Shown one piece after another: positions 23,198-36,852 of a stretch of 64,000 bases of DNA; positions within the stretch are counted from its first letter, which is position 1; each line of letters starts with the position of its first letter. Below the pieces are notes generated by a model. It had not been told where the DNA came from. It made no database searches and was given only the letters and a program-made list of their open reading frames with translations. The stretch lies in contig OX246741.1 of the NCBI GenBank assembly GCA_945910005.1, positions 41,349,680-41,413,679 on the forward strand, given 5' to 3'. The translations under genes and the position numbers were made by a program. Source of the DNA: Isoperla grammatica (taxonomy: Eukaryota > Arthropoda > Insecta > Plecoptera > Perlodidae).

Positions 23198-26100
23198 ATG
23201 AAAACTAGGGTATTTGCACTTATATTGGCGGTAGATAAAATTCAAAATATTACAGCCTAAAACTGTAACTCATCTTGTAAATCACATTTTATTACAGTGA
23301 TGTAGTTTGCTGGCGGCTAACTGGCATCCACTGGGCATGCGACAGGTGGCAAAAAGAACTCGTTTGGTCTCTGTCTGTATCTGACCTTGGTATTCGGATG
23401 TCGAGCTCCGAGCGAGTCATTTGCTGCCTTACGCTAACGCTCATCTCTACAAATGTATCGGGATTTTCTTTCGTTTGTTGCTTTTTAGATAATTGATTTT
23501 GTTAATACAATTATAAATGTGATGTAGTGATGGTTATAATACAGTACCGTATGGTTAATATTACACCAGGTTAAATTATGATGGAACTCGTTATGCAGGA
23601 TGCTCAATTTACTTTAGATGTCAGTCAAGTGAAACAGGAGCAACACATGGAAATACTTCCTTAGAGACGATGCGCTTTTATGTTTTTAGAAGAAATCAGT
23701 CAGCTTTCTACTTCTTCGTTTATGTCACACACAAAAATATCAAACATTACTTATTATTAATTACATTGAAATGGACACATATTACCCGAGGTGTAAAGAG
23801 GGCATAATTCAAAGCAAGACAAATCTACACAACAGACAAACAAACAATTAACTTTCTGTACGAGTAACTATACGCATCGGTCAGTAACGATTAAATTATT
23901 CTAAAAGCGTAATGACTACATTTCATTAAACCGCCCACGAAGACTGACCTTAAATGTTTCTACCTCAAAGAGAACAGTCATCATATACACAGGCAATGAC
24001 TAATGAGCGGTGGCAAACGTGATAATTCTTCTTCAACTTTATAATTACACAATTCAGTGTAGTTAGTTTAGCAACCGTAGTAATTGCCTTAGCAAACAAA
24101 TCGCGCACTTCCGCAGACATTTAGTGCCAGAGGTGCCGGCACCCATTACCCTTAGCTGTAGTTCACAGTACCACCACCAAAACTATATTACGCCTTTTTT
24201 TATCTACTAGAGAAAATAAAAGTGTGTAAACAAACACAGGTGGAATTGCTTTTGTTACGACACAATATTATACAACTTATATATCACGTTGACTTATTAT
24301 CAAAGACGAGATAAAGTAATTTAAAGTAAATGAGTGCAAGCAAACATAGAGTAACAAAATTGCATTAAAAACAAACATTTGTAATTTAATGTAATAATAT
24401 AATGACTCAATTCATAAATCATAATTATCACGGTAGACAGACGAGCCAAATTGAGACATCTCGTAGTTGAAAAAGAAGGCTTATTCCATTTCGTGACGAT
24501 TAGAATTAAAAGGGAAAGCTCAAATGACCACGGAATTATTTTATAACACCGTTGACTGGTTTGATATTTTTTCTTGCTAATTTATAGAAAGATGTTTCAC
24601 AATGAGAGGTTATGTCTTGTCACACGCAAAAACAAATAAGATGTAAGTAAAACAACTGTAGATGTTAAGTGAAAAATAAAATAAAGAGTCCAAAAATAAA
24701 TGAGAATATATACAACTACAAAGATGTGAAAGGGGAATGCGCCTTTCCAACGATTATTTAATTAACATTTTATTTTTAAATACCCTTCGCGCAACAGGAA
24801 AAGTCAATCACTCGAAAGTTCTGTTCCCTCCCTCATTATGCTCAAATAAAACGTAACAGCCGAAGCCAAGTTCAACTTTGTTTTGTTTTTCAAGTCTTTC
24901 TTACACCGACAAAAACCAAAATGAACCAAAGTTCAAACGAAAATAATGACATATTTATTAATAGCTGTAGACTAGGTATTATAAAAAAGTCTACCAATGG
25001 CATAAATAACTTCTTCCAGGTTGTATGCGTGAACTATGGGATTGGGTTACTCGTCTGAACGCATAGCTTACCTAGAAGTTGGCCTATGACCTAAAACAAA
25101 ATCGATTTCATGTTCGCAGGTGTCGAGTACTGAAGCTGTAAGGTTTCCGACAGTAAATTAAGAAGGAAACGAGCGCCTGTCATTTATACGCATAAACATT
25201 AATTTCAAAGTGAATGTCTACTCAAGACCACCACTGAGAAAATTAATTGTTAAAAAGTTGAATTATGCTAACCATTTTCTTTCGGATGCAGAGTTTTTAG
25301 GTCCTAACCTAGAGCGCAAGTGGGCCAGGCCAGGCATTCACCCACACTCTGGACATACACAGAGTTACTCTTTCCAACCTCTCGTGTCTTTGTTTTCGTG
25401 GCTTAATTTGAGCACAAATAATTAACACTCAAAACAAAACAACTATAAATATGAGGATAATAATAGTTTTTAATTGGAAGACACAATGTAGTACAAATTC
25501 TGAGTTGAATAATCGTTTCATAGTTGTAATAAAAACAAAATTGAGTTTGCATACATAAATAAATGGGTTTCTTTATATTATTCATATACTGAGTTTGTAA
25601 TGAAATTAATTATTAGTTAAATCAAATAATAAGGAAAAAAGAAGTGGTTAAGGCATTCAAGACGTGGTAATAGCGAACAATGTTGCAGATCCTTTGCACG
25701 AGCAAGTACTTGAGACAGATTGGGAAACAAATGGAGAAGGTTTGTTATGAAAAGAGATCGTTTAGTTGAATACATTGTGTGACATGAAGAAATAGTAAAG
25801 AAAACAGTTGAAATTGATTGCATTGATTGAACTGGTGGAAGTAATAAAGGCAGACCAAGATATAATCCAAGGTTTGAGTCGTGATGGATGGATGTGCATA
25901 AATTAAAATGCTGGCAGAAAAGGGGAAAAAATGCAACACTGTTTCAAACCCAATCCTCAAATAATGATAATTGAAACAAAAAACAAGTCAATGCAAAATT
26001 CAAATGTATTCTGAACTATTTATAAACTATTCCTCGAGTGATTACGTCGACCCCACTGACTTCAATTACCGGCCGATGCAAATGAGTGTTGAAACAATGG

Positions 26101-26781
26101 CGCCCAGTTCAGGGGAAGTTCAAGGTCTTTGGAACGGTGGTGATGGAACACTCAACACTCAACACTCAACAGGCTATTTTAGTCAGACAGGAAACGGACA
26201 TGAACAGTGACACAGACACAGACATACGGACGACGAGTATATGTGGCTCGAGTAACATTAACTTGAGTGGTTACCCCCCCAATATAACACCTTTATATAT
26301 ATATATTACCATCCCTCTTCGTGCTCGTTACTTTAGAAGACTTTTTCCACACAAAAATTCCATCGCATCATTAAGATAAAAGTCAGATCGTTTTAGAAGT
26401 CTCGCCAGAAATAAAATCACCCAGAAATAGTTTGAAGAATTTCGATGTCGATTGCCTTTGATATAGCGTACTTCCTCTGTTTTTCGTTTTTTAAGGTACT
26501 AACATTTCTTGTTTGTTTTGTTACGTTTATATAAATACAAATACGCGCCGTGCTGACAAATAAAAGTATCTGTAAACTCTAATGATTTGAAAAGAGGCAA
26601 CGACAACTGGCACGAGGCCATTTAAGTCTTGGTTCATAGAAGCTACCGATGGAAAGGTGGGTAATTAAATTACCACACTCTTCTTCTTCTCGTGTTACCG
26701 ATTACCAGATCATATTACTGACTATTCTTAATCCAATTAAATGTTTGAACGGGTTTCTTCGGCGATGACAACCGGCGAGAT

Positions 26782-29700
26782 TGCACGCGTGGTGGCGGCG
26801 GCGGTGGACAAGCAGGGCAGTGCACACAACACAAGGCGGTGCAAACATGCATGGACAGTGGACACGCGCGGTGGCGGTGTATTAGCAGGGCAGTGCACAC
26901 AACACAAGGCGGTGCAAACATGCACGGACACGCGCGGTGGCGGTGGATTAGCAGGGCAGTGCACACAACACAAGGCGGTGCAAACATGCACGGACACGCG
27001 CGGTGGCGGTGTATTAGCAGGGCAGTGCACACAACACAAGGCGGTGCAAACATGCACGGACACGCGCGGTGGCGGTGGATTAGCAGGGCAGTGCACACAA
27101 CACAAGGCGGTGCAAACATGCACGGACACGCGCGGCGGCGGTGGATTAGCAGGGCAGTGCACACAACACAAGGCGGTGCAAACATGCATGGACACGCGCG
27201 GTGGCGGTGTATTAGCAGGGCAGTGCACACAACACAAGGCGGTGCAAACATGCACGGACACGCGCGGTGGCGGTGTATTAGCAGGGCAGTGCACACAACA
27301 CAAGGCGGTGCAAACATGCACGGACACGCGCGGTGGCGGTGGATTAGCAGGGCAGTGCACACAACACAAGGCGGTGCAAACATGCATGGACACGCGCGGT
27401 GGCGGTGGATTAGCAGGGCAGTGCACACAGCACAAGGCGGTGCAAACATGCACGGACACGCGCGGTGGCGGTGTATTAGCAGGGCAGTGCACACAGCACA
27501 AGGCGGTGCAAACATGCACGGACACGCGCGGTGGCGGTGGATTAGCAGGGCAGTGCACACAGCACAAGGCGGTGCAAACATGCACGGACACGCGCGGCGG
27601 CGGTGGATTAGCAGGGCAGTGCACACAACACAAGGCGGTGCAAACATGCATGGACACGCGCGGCGGCGGTGGATTAGCATGGCAGTGCACACAAGGCGGT
27701 GCAAACATGCACGGACACGCGCGGTGGCGGTGGATTAGCAGGGCAGTGCACACAGCACAAGGCGGTGCAAACATGCACGGACACGCGCGGTGGCGGTGGA
27801 TTAGCAGGGCAGTGCACACAGCACAAGGCGGTGCAAACATGCACGGACACGCGCGGGGGCGGTGGATTAGCATGGCAGTGCACACAGCACAAGGCGGTGC
27901 AAACATGCATGGACACGCGCGGTGGCGGTGGATTAGCAGGGCAGTGCACACAGCACAAGGCGGTGCAAACATGCACGGACACGCGCGGGGGCGGTGGATT
28001 AGCATGGCAGTGCACACAGCACAAGGCGGTGCAAACATGCACGGACACGCGCGGTGGCGGTGGATTAGCAGGGCAGTGCACACAACACAAGGCGGTGCAA
28101 ACATGCATGGACACGCGCGGTGGCGGTGGATTAGCAGGGCAGTGCACACAGCACAAGGCGGTGCAAACATGCATGGACACGCGCGGTGGCGGTGGATTAG
28201 CATGGCAGTGCACACAGCACAAGGCGGTGCAAACATGCATGGACACGCGCGGTGGCGGTGGATTAGCAGGGCAGTGCACACAACACAAGGCGGTGCAAAC
28301 ATGCATGGACACGCGCGGTGGCGGTGGATTAGCAGGGCAGTGCACACAGCACAAGGCGGTGCAAACATGCATGGACAGTGGACACGCGCGGTGGCGGTGG
28401 ATTAGCAGGGCAGTGCACACAGCACAAGGCGGTGCAAACATGCATGGACACGCGCGGTGGCGGTGGATTAGCAGGGCAGTGCACACAGCACAAGGCGGTG
28501 CAAACATGCATGGACACGCGCGGTGGCGGTGGATTAGCAGGGCAGTGCACACAGCACAAGGCGGTGCAAACATGCATGGACACGCGCGGTGGCGGTGGAT
28601 TAGCAGGGCAGTGCACACAGCACAAGGCGGTGCAAACATGCATGGACAGTGGACACGCGCGGTGGCGGTGGATTAGCAGGGCAGTGCACACAGCACAAGG
28701 CGGTGCAAACATGCATGGACACGCGCGGTGGCGGTGGATTAGCAGGGCAGTGCACACAGCACAAGGCGGTGCAAACATGCACGGACACGCGCGGCGGCGG
28801 TGGATTAGCAGGGCAGTGCACACAACACAAGGCGGTGCAAACATGCATGGACACGCGCGGTGGCGGTGGATTAGCAGGGCAGTGCACACAACACAAGGCG
28901 GTGCAAACATGCACGGACACGCGCGGCGGCGGTGGATTAGCAGGGCAGTGCACACAGCACAAGGCGGTGCAAACATGCATGGACACGCGCGGTGGCGGTG
29001 GATTAGCAGGGCAGTGCACACAGCACAAGGCGGTGCAAACATGCATGGACACGCGCGGTGGCGGTGGATTAGCAGGGCAGTGCACACAACACAAGGCGGT
29101 GCAAACATGCATGGACACGCGCGGTGGCGGTGGATTAGCAGGGCAGTGCACACAACACAAGGCGGTGCAAACATGCATGGACACGCGCGGCGGCGGTGGA
29201 TTAGCAGGGCAGTGCACACAACACAAGGCGGTGCAAACATGCATGGACAGTGGACACGCGCGGTGGCGGTGGATAAGCAGGGCAGTGCACACAGCACAAG
29301 GCGGTGCAAACATGCACGGACACGCGCGGTGGCGGTGGATAAGCAGGGCAGTGCACACAACACAAGGCGGTGCAAACATGCATGGACACGCGCGGTGGCG
29401 GTGTATTAGCAGGGCAGTGCACACAACACAAGGCGGTGCAAACATGCACGGACACGCGCGGTGGCGGTGTATTAGCAGGGCAGTGCACACAACACAAGGC
29501 GGTGCAAACATGCACGGACACGCGCGGTGGCGGTGTATTAGCAGGGCAGTGCACACAGCACAAGGCGGTGCAAACATGCATGGACACGCGCGGTGGCGGT
29601 GGATTAGCAGGGCAGTGCACACAGCACAAGGCGGTGCAAACATGCACGGACACGCGCGGTGGCGGTGGATTAGCAGGGCAGTGCACACAACACAAGGCGG

Positions 29701-32700
29701 TGCAAACATGCACGGACACGCGCGGTGGCGGTGTATTAGCAGGGCAGTGCACACAAGGCGGTGCAAACATGCATGGACACGCGCGGTGGCGGTGGATTAG
29801 CAGGGCAGTGCACACAACACAAGGCGGTGCAAACATGCATAGACACGCGCGGTGGCGGTGAATTAGCAGGGCAGTGCACACAGCACAAGGCGGTGCAAAC
29901 ATGCACGGACACGCGCGGTGGCGGTGGATTAGCAGGGCAGTGCACACAACACAAGGCGGTGCAAACATGCATGGACACGCGCGGTGGCGGTGGATTAGCA
30001 GGGCAGTGCACACAACACAAGGCGGTGCAAACATGCATGGACACGCGCGGTGGCGGTGGATTAGCAGGGCAGTGCACACAACACAAGGCGGTGCAAACAT
30101 GCACGGACACGCGCGGTGGCGGTGGATTAGCAGGGCAGTGCACACAACACAAGGCGGTGCAAACATGCATGGACACGCGCGGTGGCGGTGGATTAGCAGG
30201 GCAGTGCACACAACACAAGGCGGTGCAAACATGCACGGACAGTGGACACGCGCGGTGGCGGTGTATTAGCAGGGCAGTGCACACAACACAAGGCGGTGCA
30301 AACATGCATGGACAGTGGACACGCGCGGTGGCGGTGTATTAGCAGGGCAGTGCACACAGCACAAGGCGGTGCAAGCATGCATGGACACGCGCGGCGGCGG
30401 TGGATTAGCAGGGCAGTGCACACAGCACAAGGCGGTGCAAACATGCACGGACACGCGCGGTGGCGGTGGATTAGCAGGGCAGTGCACACAACACAAGGCG
30501 GTGCAAACATGCACGGACACGCGCGGTGGCGGTGTATTAGCAGGGCAGTGCACACAGCACAAGGCGGTGCAAACATGCATGGACACGCGCGGTGGCGGTG
30601 GATTAGCAGGGCAGTGCACACAGCACAAGGCGGTGCAAACATGCATGGACACGCGCGGTGGCGGTGGATTAGCAGGGCAGTGCACACAGCACAAGGCGGT
30701 GCAAACATGCATGGACACGCGCGGTGGCGGTGGATTAGCAGGGCAGTGCACACAACACAAGGCGGTGCAAACATGCATGGACACGCGCGGTGGCGGTGGA
30801 TTAGCAGGGCAGTGCACACAGCACAAGGCGGTGCAAACATGCATGGACACGCGTGGTGGCGGTGGATTAGCAGGGCAGTGCACACAAGGCGGTGCAAACA
30901 TGCACGGACACGCGCGGCGGCGGTGGATAAGCAGGGCAGTGCACACAGCACAAGGCGGTGCAAACATGCACGGACACGCGCGGTGGCGGTGGATTAGCAG
31001 GGCAGTGCACACAAGGCGGTGCAAACATGCACGGACACGCGCGGTGGCGGTGGATTAGCAGGGCAGTGCACACAACACAAGGCGGTGCAAACATGCACGG
31101 ACACGCGCTGTGGCGGTGGATTAGCAGGGCAGTGCACACAACACAAGGCGGTGCAAACATGCATGGACACGCGCGGTGGCGGTGGATTAGCAGGGCAGTG
31201 CACACAACACAAGGCGGTGCAAACATGCACGGACACGCGCGGCGGCGGTGGATTAGCAGGGCAGTGCACACAGCACAAGGCGGTGCAAACATGCATGGAC
31301 ACGCGCGGTGGCGGTGGATTAGCAGGGCAGTGCACACAGCACAAGGCGGTGCAAACATGCATGGACACGCGCGGTGGCGGTGGATTAGCAGGGCAGTGCA
31401 CACAGCACAAGGCGGTGCAAACATGCACGGACACGCGCGGTGGCGGTGGATTAGCAGGGCAGTGCACACAGCACAAGGCGGTGCAAACATGCATGGACAC
31501 GCGCGGTGGCGGTGGATTAGCAGGGCAGTGCACACAACACAAGGCGGTGCAAACATGCATGGACACGCGCGGTGGCGGTGGATTAGCAGGGCAGTGCACA
31601 CAACACAAGGCGGTGCAAACATGCACGGACACGCGCGGTGGCGGTGTATTAGCAGGGCAGTGCACACAACACAAGGCGGTGCAAACATGCACGGACACGC
31701 GCAATGGCGGTGGATTAGCAGGGCAGTGCACACAAGGCGGTGCAAACATGCACGGACACGCGCGGCGGCGGTGGAAACAGCAGGGCAGTGCACACAACAC
31801 AAGGCGGTGCAAACATGCATGGACACGCGCGGTGGCGGTGGATTAGCAGGGCAGTGCACACAACACAAGGCGGTGCAAACATGCACGGACACGCGCGGTG
31901 GCGGTGGATTAGCAGGGCAGTGCACACAACACAAGGCGGTGCAAACATGCACGGACACGCGCGGTGGCGGTGGATTAGCAGGGCAGTGCACACAAGGCGG
32001 TGCAAACATGCACGGACACGCGCGGCGGCGGTGGATAAGCAGGGCAGTGCACACAACACAAGGCGGTGCAAACATGCATGGACACGCGCGGTGGCGGTGG
32101 ATTAGCAGGGCAGTGCACACAACACAAGGCGGTGCAAACATGCACGGACACGCGCGGTGGCGGTGGATTAGCAGGGCAGTGCACACAGCACAAGGCGGTG
32201 CAAACATGCACGGACACGCGCGGTGGCGGTGGATTAGCAGGGCAGTGCACACAACACAAGGCGGTGCAAACATGCACGGACACGCGCTGTGGCGGTGGAT
32301 TAGCAGGGCAGTGCACACAGCACAAGGCGGTGCAAACATGCATGGACACGCGCGGTGGCGGTGGATTAGCAGGGCAGTGCACACAAGGCGGTGCAAACAT
32401 GCACGGACAGTGGACACGCGCGGTGGCGGTGTATTAGCAGGGCAGTGCACACAACACAAGGCGGTGCAAACATGCACGGACAAGCGCGGTGGCGGTGGAT
32501 TAGCAGGGCAGTGCACACAAGGCGGTGCAAACATGCACGGACACGCGCGGCGGCGGTGGATAAGCAGGGCAGTGCACACAGCACAAGGCGGTGCAAACAT
32601 GCATGGACACGCGCGGTGGCGGTGGATTAGCAGGGCAGTGCACACAACACAAGGCGGTGCAAACATGCACGGACACGCGCGGTGGCGGTGGATTAGCAGG

Positions 32701-34438
32701 GCAGTGCACACAACACAAGGCGGTGCAAACATGCACGGACACGCGCGGTGGCGGTGGATTAGCAGGGCAGTGCACACAACACAAGGCGGTGCAAACATGC
32801 ATGGACACGCGCGGTGGCGGTGGATTAGCAGGGCAGTGCACACAGCACAAGGCGGTGCAAACATGCACGGACACGCGCGGTGGCGGTGGATTAGCAGGGC
32901 AGTGCACACAACACAAGGCGGTGCAAACATGCATGGACACGCGCGGTGGCGGTGGATTAGCAGGGCAGTGCACACAACACAAGGCGGTGCAAACATGCAT
33001 GGACACGCGCGGTGGCGGTGGATTAGCAGGGCAGTGCACACAACACAAGGCGGTGCAAACATGCATGGACACGCGCGGTGGCGGTGGATTAGCAGGGCAG
33101 TGCACACAACACAAGGCGGTGCAAACATGCATGGACACGCGCGGCGGCGGTGGATTAGCATGGCAGTGCACACAACACAAGGCGGTGCAAACATGCACGG
33201 ACACGCGCGGTGGCGGTGGATTAGCAGGGCAGTGCACACAGCACAAGGCGGTGCAAACATGCACGGACACGCGCGGTGGCGGTGGATTAGCAGGGCAGTG
33301 CACACAACACAAGGCGGTGCAAACATGCATGGACACGCGCGGTGGCGGTGGATTAGCAGGGCAGTGCACACAGCACAAGGCGGTGCAAACATGCATGGAC
33401 ACGCGCGGTGGCGGTGGATTAGCAGGGCAGTGCACACAGCACAAGGCGGTGCAAACATGCATGGACACGCGCGGTGGCGGTGGATTAGCAGGGCAGTGCA
33501 CACAACACAAGGCGGTGCAAACATGCATGGACACGCGCGGTGGCGGTGGATTAGCAGGGCAGTGCACACAAGGCGGTGCAAACATGCACGGACACGCGCG
33601 GTGGCGGTGGATTAGCAGGGCAGTGCACACAGCACAAGGCGGTGCAAACATGCACGGACACGCGCGGTGGCGGTGGATTAGCAGGGCAGTGCACACAACA
33701 CAAGGCGGTGCAAACATGCATGGACACGCGCGGTGGCGGTGGATTAGCAGGGCAGTGCACACACGGCGGTGCAAACATGCATGGACACGCGCGGTGGCGG
33801 TGGATTAGCAGGGCAGTGCACACAAGGCGGTGCAAACATGCATGGACACGCGCGGTGGCGGTGGATTAGCAGGGCAGTGCACACAACACAAGGCGGTGCA
33901 AACATGCATGGACACGCGCGGTGGCGGTGGATTAGCAGGGCAGTGCACACAACACAAGGCGGTGCAAACATGCATGGACACGCGCGGTGGCGGTGGATTA
34001 GCAGGGCAGTGCACACAACACAAGGCGGTGCAAACATGCATGGACACGCGCGGTGGCGGTGGATTAGCAGGGCAGTGCACACAACACAAGGCGGTGCAAA
34101 CATGCATGGACACGCGCTGTGGCGGTGGATTAGCAGGGCAGTGCACACAACACAAGGCGGTGCAAGCATGCACGGACACGCGCTGTGGCGGTGGATTAGC
34201 AGGGCAGTGCACACAGCACAAGGCGGTGCAAACATGCACGGACAAGCGCGGTGGCGGTGGATTAGCAGGGCAGTGCACACAAGGCGGTGCAAACATGCAC
34301 GGACACGCGCGGTGGCGGTGGATTAGCATGGCAGTGCACACAACACAAGGCGGTGCAAACATGCACGGACACGCGCGATGGCGGTGGATTAGCAGGGCAG
34401 TGCACACAGCACAAGGCGGTGCAAACATGCACGGACAA
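26782..34438. repeat. 7.6-kb minisatellite of a 66-bp unit, about 116 copies
   Basis: The unit runs GGATTAGCAGGGCAGTGCAC.., then the AACACAAGGCGG part, the AACATGCA(C/T)GGACACG part and the CGCGGTGGCGGT part. Three length classes occur: 66 bp, 61 bp (one ACACA lost, about twelve copies, for example near 27686, 29750, 30883, 31009, 33764 and 34276) and 73 bp (GACAGTG gained, about seven copies, for example near 26854, 28374, 29247, 30238 and 32405). Point variants recur (A/G in ACACAACACA, C/T in TGCAYGGA, T/C in GGYGG, ATTAG/ATAAG), showing block duplication. Because 66 is 22 codons with no stop in several frames, open frames of up to 904 codons appear on both strands. The 61-bp and 73-bp units shift all of them, which argues against coding. 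The unit is CpG-rich and G-biased on plus. Confidence 0.96.
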
Positions 34439-36852
34439 TGGTAGCCACAATGCAGTGCTAGAGGGCAAATCAAATCAAATCAAACTGGAGCACAATTGCA
34501 GCTATCACTTCAATCAGTTTCATTGCCTATAGCGTGTTTTCATATGGGCACGTTGTATTTGAAAATGTGATTGTATCATGAGAATTAAAGAAACCGGATT
34601 TGTATCCAAAATATTTGAGCGGTATATGTGATATATATTTAATAAAAACGTTAAAATATGGTAGTAGGCCTATATGTTTAGAGTTTATAAGACGGAATAT
34701 GATAGATGATCAAAGTATACCAAAGAATACCTTTTTTTTCTTGTAAATGAAAATAATCTCACAATTCGAAATGGAGGTTGAAGAGGAAAATCAGGCGTTC
34801 TAACATAATGTTATTGATGTTTTGATTTGGGATGCTAGTATTTATTACGTTTACGGAGTATAATAATACAACAGTCACGAACCAAAGCCAAACTATTAAA
34901 ATGAGCTGCATTGCATTTTGAGCGTCGTCACTTTCTTCATCATGGGTAGTTCTTAAAGTAATGGGGAATACATTTTCCCAGTGATTGTTATTCTTGAAGT
35001 AACTAAATCAAAATATGAAAGTGTATAGTACCTATTAATATGCAACATTTCCGTTTATGCAAACAAAACCTAGAAAGATAAATGTGTAACATACTATCCT
35101 GTTAAAGTACAACATGAGCAAATAAAGCCTTGATACCGACCAAGGAAAAGTAAAACATCAGTGATTAAGATGTGCACAGTGCGTTATGCATTTTTTGTAT
35201 AATTAATTGAGTGCGCACATGAAACAATGTGCGCCAGTGGAACCGGTGCTACTTCGGCCAAGTGGAGAACTCTAGGTTATGTACCTATGTAGCAAAGAAC
35301 GCATTTAAAGTTTTCTCGTATCGTAGGCCTAACAAAATAATCTCGCAATTCAAAATCTATGGATGGATGTACGTTTATCTAGACTGGTGCGGATAAAATA
35401 AGATTCGTAAAAATAATATAAATTAATTATAAAGATGTAGAGAACGACGAAAAAACGATAAAAATATCATAAAATGTGCAGAATATATTCTGAACAACAT
35501 AATATTCAGGGCACGAAATTACAGAGCTACATAGTACAAAGTACAGCCAACCCAGACTCTGCAAAGCCTTGTTCGATATTCATACCCTAGTTTTATAAGC
35601 TAACATAGCAACAATTGTGAATCACGAAAGTGTTTTTTTATTTTTTATTGTAGCCCTAATCGTAATTTCTTACGAAAAGAATCCTACACAAATGGGATTT
35701 GTTTCAAAGCTTGATAGTTTCATTCGTGCTTCTGCTACAGTGAAACTAAATACAAAATAGCCCCACCTACATAAATTAGAATAACCCCAATCGTAGCCAT
35801 CACTCGCCAAATATCTTCACCCCATACAAGTCTTAATAAATGCATCGAGCGCATGCACAAATGAGATCAGTTGGGCTTATCTGCCCGTCACGACATCGGA
35901 TCGTGTGGGGTTTCAATGGCCCCGCAATAAAAGTCCGCCCATCGGCACCGTAGCCGCAGGTACCCATAAGGGCACCGCACAAGGTAACTGGGACACTAGT
36001 TGGGTGGGTGACCAGACCGGACCACTAACCTCTCTCTTCTCATACCACACGTTGTAGTTCCGTGAAAGTGGTGAATTTCGTTTTTTGAAGTTTTACATTT
36101 CGGATGTATTGAATATAAATAATGTATCGTATTTTCGATGTTATCAGGTATTCATTGTGCGTATTTTAGATAGTCGTGACGCGAGCACGTGGAAGCCCAA
36201 CCTGTAGGTCTAAATATGTAAGCATGTGAAGATGCTTCAAATCAGCAACAGTGGTAAAATATTGAAGACCGGGTTTTGGAATATCGGGGCATCTGTGAAG
36301 TTCGGTATCTTATCTTGAGCGTTTTTCCAAACATCGCCTTCAGTAACCAGTTTATCGTTCCGAAAAAGGGTTCTTTAAGTTTCTGGGGTAAATACTAAAT
36401 AACTTAAATTGTACGAGAAAATAACACATGAAAAGGTTGTGTGTTTGCCTCCCCTTTGCCTCCCCTTTGCCTCCCCTTTGCCTCAATTTCTGTTCGTTAA
36501 AAATTGCTTTAAAATTGTCCCAAAGTAGACCAAAATATGTCAAACTTAATGGTCATCTTGTGAATGTTGTCTTTCATGGTTCCAATTTAACTAGTTTCGT
36601 TTCCGTTTCCGTAAAATGTGTTGCAACAAGCCAAGACGTTACAAAATTGAAATAAGAACATTTGAAAACTGGATAAAAAAAATAATATATTCATAAGGAG
36701 GAGCAGTGAATTCTCTGAGGATGACATATTCTAGTTCACTTTTTGACCATTTTTAAGCAATTTTCAGGGGTTCCGTAGGGTGGGTACTGGGTAGGTAGGC
36801 TATAGGCTCTCGTGACCCGAGTCTATTGTCAAACTTACTTAGCATTCGGGTA
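34439..36852. other. Unassigned DNA
   Basis: No exon recognised. CAAAT is repeated three times at about 34468-34485, just past the array. A stretch at about 35880-36040 ends in TTGGGTGGGTGACCAG, recalling the TTGGATGGGAGACC box of 5S rRNA and 5S-derived SINEs, but the rest does not align, so no RNA gene is called. At 36450-36482 an 11-bp unit CCCCTTTGCCT occurs about three times. Confidence 0.45.

Larger units (their letters stand above)
21504..26781. other. Unassigned AT-rich DNA
   Basis: No exon recognised in 5.3 kb. Small items: a hairpin of GAACGATGT and its complement near 21517-21545, the tRNA-like relic at 22545-22620, the E-box palindrome at 23179-23197, and a short AT run near 26296. 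Candidate frames of 60-101 codons show no domain or motif. Confidence 0.5.

Noticed and set aside
26782..34438. CRISPR-like array of repeats
   Set aside because: Units are contiguous tandem copies without unique spacers, in animal DNA.
26737..34532. Many long open frames on both strands (up to 904 codons) with Cys-rich or Gly-rich 22-residue repeats
   Set aside because: They are the translation of a 66-bp tandem repeat, a multiple of three with no stop in several frames. Frames are open on both strands at once, and unit length variants shift them all. No splice or start context.
35880..36040. 5S rRNA gene or 5S-derived SINE
   Set aside because: Only a box-C-like TTGGGTGGGTGACC string matches; the rest cannot be aligned from memory.
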